Below are positions 61,827-64,000 of a stretch of DNA of 64,000 nucleotides, piece by piece. A program made the position numbers and the translations under genes. Position 1 is the first letter of the stretch. Each line of letters begins with the position of its first letter. The notes under the pieces were generated by a model. That model saw nothing but the letters and a program-made list of their open reading frames with translations, ran no database searches and had not been told where the DNA came from. Origin of the DNA: Streptomyces cinerochromogenes (lineage in GTDB: Bacteria > Actinomycetota > Actinomycetes > Streptomycetales > Streptomycetaceae); contig NZ_BMRM01000003.1 of NCBI RefSeq assembly GCF_014648635.1, positions 1 through 64,000 on the forward strand. Reading direction: 5' to 3'.

Positions 61827-61855
61827 TTGCCGTGGGAAACCGATCGGTTTACGGT
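61827..61855 (+). promoter_or_regulatory. Candidate SDR promoter
   Basis: TTGCCG (61827-61832) and TACGGT (61850-61855), 17-bp spacer. The first palindrome covers the spacer and touches the -10. Confidence 0.5.
61837..61850. promoter_or_regulatory. Perfect palindrome AAACCGATCGGTTT (site 1)
   Basis: 14-bp perfect palindrome in the SDR promoter spacer; an identical site follows 24 bp on. Type and spacing fit a TetR-family operator pair. Confidence 0.7.
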
Positions 61856-61860
61856 GGTGA

Positions 61861-61874
61861 AAACCGATCGGTTT
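61861..61874. promoter_or_regulatory. Perfect palindrome AAACCGATCGGTTT (site 2)
   Basis: Second identical copy, 19 bp before the SDR ATG, just after the predicted transcription start. Confidence 0.7.
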
Positions 61875-61893
61875 CCCGTCTGGAGACACCCGC

Positions 61894-62598
61894 ATGACGT
61901 CGATCAAGAACTCAGTCGCCCTGGTCACCGGCGGCAGCCGCGGTCTGGGCAAGGCCCTGGTGGAAGAGCTGTACGCGCGCGGCGCCGCCAAGGTGTACGC
62001 CACGGCCCGCGACCCGCGCAGCGTCACGCACGCCGACGCCGTCCCCCTCGCGCTGGAGGTCACCGACCCGGCGTCCGTGGAGGCCGCCGCGGCGCAGGCC
62101 CAGGACGTCACCGTCCTGGTCAACAACGCCGGCATCTCGCTCGGCGCGCACTCCTTCCTGGACGCGGCGGTGGACGACGTGCGCCGGGAGTTCGAGACCA
62201 ACTTCTACGGGCCCCTGCTCGTCACCCGGGCCTTCGTGCCGGTCATCGAGCGCAACGGCGGCGGACACCTCCTCAACGTCCACTCCGTGCTCTCCTGGGT
62301 CGGCGTCGCCGGCTCCTACAGCGCCACCAAGGCGGCCCTGTGGTCCCAGACCAACTCGCTGCGCCTGGAGCTGGCACCCCGGGGCATCGGGGTCACCGGA
62401 CTGCACGTCGGCTACATCGACACGGACATGGTCGCGGACGTGGACGCCCCCAAGTCGGCTCCCGGGGCCGTCGCCGCGCTCGCGCTCGACGGTGTCGAGG
62501 CCGGGGCGTACGAGGTCCTGGCCGACGACCTCAGCCGGCAGGTCAAGGCGGGACTCTCGGGCGACCTGGCGGCGCTGTATCCCCAACTGGCCGGCTAG
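61894..62598 (+). CDS. Short-chain dehydrogenase/reductase
   Basis: A 234-residue SDR. Cofactor loop TGGSRGLG (12-19), LVNNAGIS, catalytic S131/S134 region in NVHSVLSW, Y142 and K146 in SYSATKAALW. ATG 61894 has GGAGA upstream. The C-terminus (EVLADDLSRQVKAGLSGDLAALYPQLAG) is typical of the small SDRs linked to TetR control. The two operators before it show tight regulation, though the regulator gene is not in the window. Confidence 0.95.
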   Translation: MTSIKNSVALVTGGSRGLGKALVEELYARGAAKVYATARDPRSVTHADAVPLALEVTDPASVEAAAAQAQDVTVLVNNAGISLGAHSFLDAAVDDVRREFETNFYGPLLVTRAFVPVIERNGGGHLLNVHSVLSWVGVAGSYSATKAALWSQTNSLRLELAPRGIGVTGLHVGYIDTDMVADVDAPKSAPGAVAALALDGVEAGAYEVLADDLSRQVKAGLSGDLAALYPQLAG

Positions 62599-62611
62599 CC
62601 CGGGCCGGCCC

Positions 62612-62657
62612 GGCGAGGCGGCCGGGGGCGGTCCGGCGAGGCGGCCGGGGGCGGTCC
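62612..62657. repeat. Exact 23-bp tandem duplication
   Basis: Copies 62612-62634 and 62635-62657 are identical, starting GGCGAGGCGGCC and ending GGCGGTCC. Confidence 0.85.
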
Positions 62658-62792
62658 CGTCGACACGGGTGGCGCGGCCGGGTCCGTGCCGGGCGGTTGC
62701 CGCCCGCGCCGTCCCGCTCGCAGACCGGGGCCGTCCGGGGCGCCGTCGGTGCCGGCTGGGACGAGCACGGCGCCCTGCCGGTGCTCCCGCCG

Positions 62793-62822
62793 GGCCGGAC
62801 ACATAGTGGCCGGACACATAGT
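62793..62822. repeat. Exact 15-bp tandem duplication
   Basis: GGCCGGACACATAGT at 62793-62807 and 62808-62822. Confidence 0.85.
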
Positions 62823-62951
62823 CATGCTTGTTGGTGCGATCGCGTGAACGGAAGGAGGCCCGCTGTCCTTCCGGAAAGCCGTCCGGGCACGCTTGCCGTG
62901 CGGGTCCGCCGATGGTCCGCGCCGTACGTGTCTCGGGAAGTGGGTGGACGA

Positions 62952-63266
62952 ATGGCCGAGCTGCGCGCCGCACGTTGGATCGGGGTGGCCCTCGCCGGCT
63001 GTGCTGTCGGGATCGGTACCGCGTGGACCGTACCCGCGCTGGCCAGCCAGCCCGCCGAAAAGCGGGCTCCGCAGTACAAGCTCGTGATCGGTGAGTTCGG
63101 GCAGCAGGCGAGGGCCTACTGCCCCGCGGGCTACACGGTCACCGGCGGCGGCTACAGCGGTTCCGGTGGGGCCACGAACAGTGTGCCGCTGGGTGACCTC
63201 AGCGGCTGGTACGCGCAGGGCTCCGAAGGGGTCCGGACCTGGGCCGTCTGCGTCTCGAACGGCTGA
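62952..63266 (+). CDS. Small secreted protein, unknown function
   Basis: 104 residues from ATG 62952 (GGGTGGACGA upstream). A Sec signal (AARWIGVALAGCAVGIGTAW, cleavage near ALASQ) precedes a ~70-residue mature domain with two Cys (ARAYCPAGYTVTGGGYSGSGG and WAVCVSNG) that likely pair. The YCPAGYTVTGGGY-like segment recurs in small actinomycete exported proteins of unknown role. Confidence 0.75.
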   Translation: MAELRAARWIGVALAGCAVGIGTAWTVPALASQPAEKRAPQYKLVIGEFGQQARAYCPAGYTVTGGGYSGSGGATNSVPLGDLSGWYAQGSEGVRTWAVCVSNG

Positions 63267-63466
63267 TCCGGGGGTGCGTGACCGGCGCCCGACGTGACCG
63301 GGGCCGGGCCTACGGCTCCAGCGGTGCCCGGCCGTACGGCCATGAGCCGAGGCCGCGCCCCGCGGACGGACTCCGACCGGCCCGCCCCGATCCGAGCGGA
63401 GGAGCCTGACCCCCGCCGGAAGAAAACGGCATGCTCCGGCGCGGGCGCCCGCGGTACCGTGTCCGC

Positions 63467-63490
63467 ATGTCCACGCCCCGAATTTCCTAG
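63467..63490 (+). CDS. Leader peptide MSTPRIS upstream of the ABC-F gene
   Basis: A 7-codon open frame (ATG 63467 to TAG 63488-63490) ends 3 nt before the left arm of a terminator-like hairpin. ABC-F resistance genes in actinomycetes and Firmicutes are known to be switched on when a ribosome stalls on such a leader. No strong Shine-Dalgarno sequence precedes it, so leaderless translation is possible. Inference from layout. Confidence 0.55.
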   Translation: MSTPRIS

Positions 63491-63492
63491 CT

Positions 63493-63534
63493 GAGGACCC
63501 GCTTCCACGCCAGAAGTGTGTCCTTTCGCTTTTT
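63493..63534 (+). terminator. Attenuator hairpin before the ABC-F gene
   Basis: Stem 63493-63505 with 63513-63525 (GAGGAC-CCGCTTC against GAAGTG-TGTCCTT; 12 pairs with one C-T mismatch and two G-U pairs, 7-nt loop), then TTCGCTTTTT. It lies between the leader peptide and the ABC-F start. Confidence 0.65.
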
Positions 63535-63548
63535 CGGAGCGTTTACCG

Positions 63549-64000
63549 ATGATTACCGTTCGTGACGCCGAGCTGCGTGCCGGCGCCCGCCTCCTGCTCT
63601 CCGGCGTCTCCTTCACCGTCTCCCCCGGGGACCGGATCGGCCTCGTGGGCCGCAACGGCGCCGGCAAGACCACCCTGCTGAACGCCCTCGCCGGGCGGAC
63701 CAGGCCCGCCGCCGGTGCCGTCACCCGCACCGCGCCGGTCGGCTTCCTGGCCCAGGACTCGCGCGCCGCCGACCCGGCCGGGACCGTCGCCGACCGGATC
63801 CTGTCCGCCCGGGGCCTCGACAGCGCGCTGCGCGCCCTCCGCAGGGCCGAGGTGGCGATGACCGAGGCGGCGACGGCCGCCGATGCCGCCGACCCGGCGG
63901 CGCTGGACCGGGCGATGCGCGCGTACGCCCGCGCCGAGGCCGCCTTCCAGGCCGGCGGAGGCTACGCCGCCGAGGCCGAGGCGGCCCGTGTCGCGGCCGG
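63549..64000 (+). CDS. ABC-F family ATPase, N-terminal part (runs off window)
   Basis: The visible 150 residues begin the first nucleotide-binding domain of an ABC-F translation factor or antibiotic-resistance protein. Walker A GLVGRNGAGKTTLLNALAG (32-50) and FLAQDSRAADPAGTVADRIL (Q-loop region) are intact; the Ala/Glu-rich arm segment (AEVAMTEAATAADAADPAALDRAMRAYARAEAAFQ) follows. ATG 63549 has GGAGC 8 nt upstream. ABC-F proteins act on the ribosome and have no membrane domain. The attenuator before it suggests antibiotic-responsive control. Confidence 0.92.
   Translation, partial: MITVRDAELRAGARLLLSGVSFTVSPGDRIGLVGRNGAGKTTLLNALAGRTRPAAGAVTRTAPVGFLAQDSRAADPAGTVADRILSARGLDSALRALRRAEVAMTEAATAADAADPAALDRAMRAYARAEAAFQAGGGYAAEAEAARVAA

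Larger units (their letters stand above)
62599..62951. other. 353-bp intergenic region with two exact tandem duplications
   Basis: Contains a perfect 23-bp duplication (62612-62657) and a perfect 15-bp duplication (62793-62822). The rest has no gene features. Promoter of the small secreted protein should lie at its right end. Confidence 0.55.

Overview
The window looks like a stretch of a Streptomyces chromosome (or a close high-GC actinomycete). GC content is very high, with strong third-position GC bias. Many starts are GTG or TTG behind purine-rich ribosome binding sites, and genes often overlap by 4 nt. The family content is typical of the genus: SigB-type sigma factor, DUF5133, SpoIIE phosphatase, DUF574 methyltransferases, GH64, M4 protease. 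The mix of conserved and strain-specific accessory genes, several broken genes and many short intergenic tandem repeats suggests a chromosomal arm rather than the core. I saw no tRNA, rRNA, IS element or CRISPR array.

Layout. 1-4.6 kb: glycogen/alpha-glucan metabolism (glgE partial, glgX) with small regulatory genes. 4.7-15 kb: a VOC protein, an ANTAR protein, a SigB-family sigma factor, a second-type hemC beside an ATP-dependent DNA ligase, an IclR-glycerol kinase pair, an anti-sigma-type kinase and a SpoIIE phosphatase. 15-21.5 kb: EamA/LysR pair, DoxX-like protein with peroxiredoxin, cupin, LigD-type phosphoesterase, and an aldo/keto reductase with a divergent XRE regulator. 21.5-28.9 kb: a complete fructan-use locus with a LacI regulator, an intracellular GH32, two sugar permeases, a binding protein and a divergent secreted GH32; candidate operators lie in the shared promoter region. 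29-42.5 kb: LLM oxidoreductase, metallophosphoesterase, methyltransferase, secreted M4 protease, GH64 beta-1,3-glucanase with a perfect palindromic operator, dienelactone hydrolase, YrdC-like protein, P450, beta-lactamase-like secreted enzyme and a repeat-rich intergenic stretch.

42.7-45.4 kb is the most interesting part. A 26-residue peptide gene ending in AWYLWY lies directly upstream of a short, atypical cytochrome P450 gene. The core differs by one residue (Ile to Leu) from tryptorubin A (AWYIWY). This looks like a two-gene atropopeptide RiPP locus, with a strong hairpin between the two genes. It is flanked by a broken RidA-family gene and by what looks like a C-terminal MarR remnant.

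45.4-64 kb: DMT exporter, DUF2071 operon, mycothiol-dependent isomerase-like protein, a polyamine-type ABC operon (potABCD-like) with a divergent GntR regulator and a Cache-domain protein, azoreductase with divergent HxlR, a glutamate-cysteine ligase-like enzyme, a Tat-exported NlpC/P60-like protein, a second DUF574 methyltransferase, a broken QueG-like iron-sulfur protein, an SDR behind two perfect 14-bp palindromes, a small secreted protein, and the start of an ABC-F gene preceded by a leader peptide and a terminator-like attenuator.
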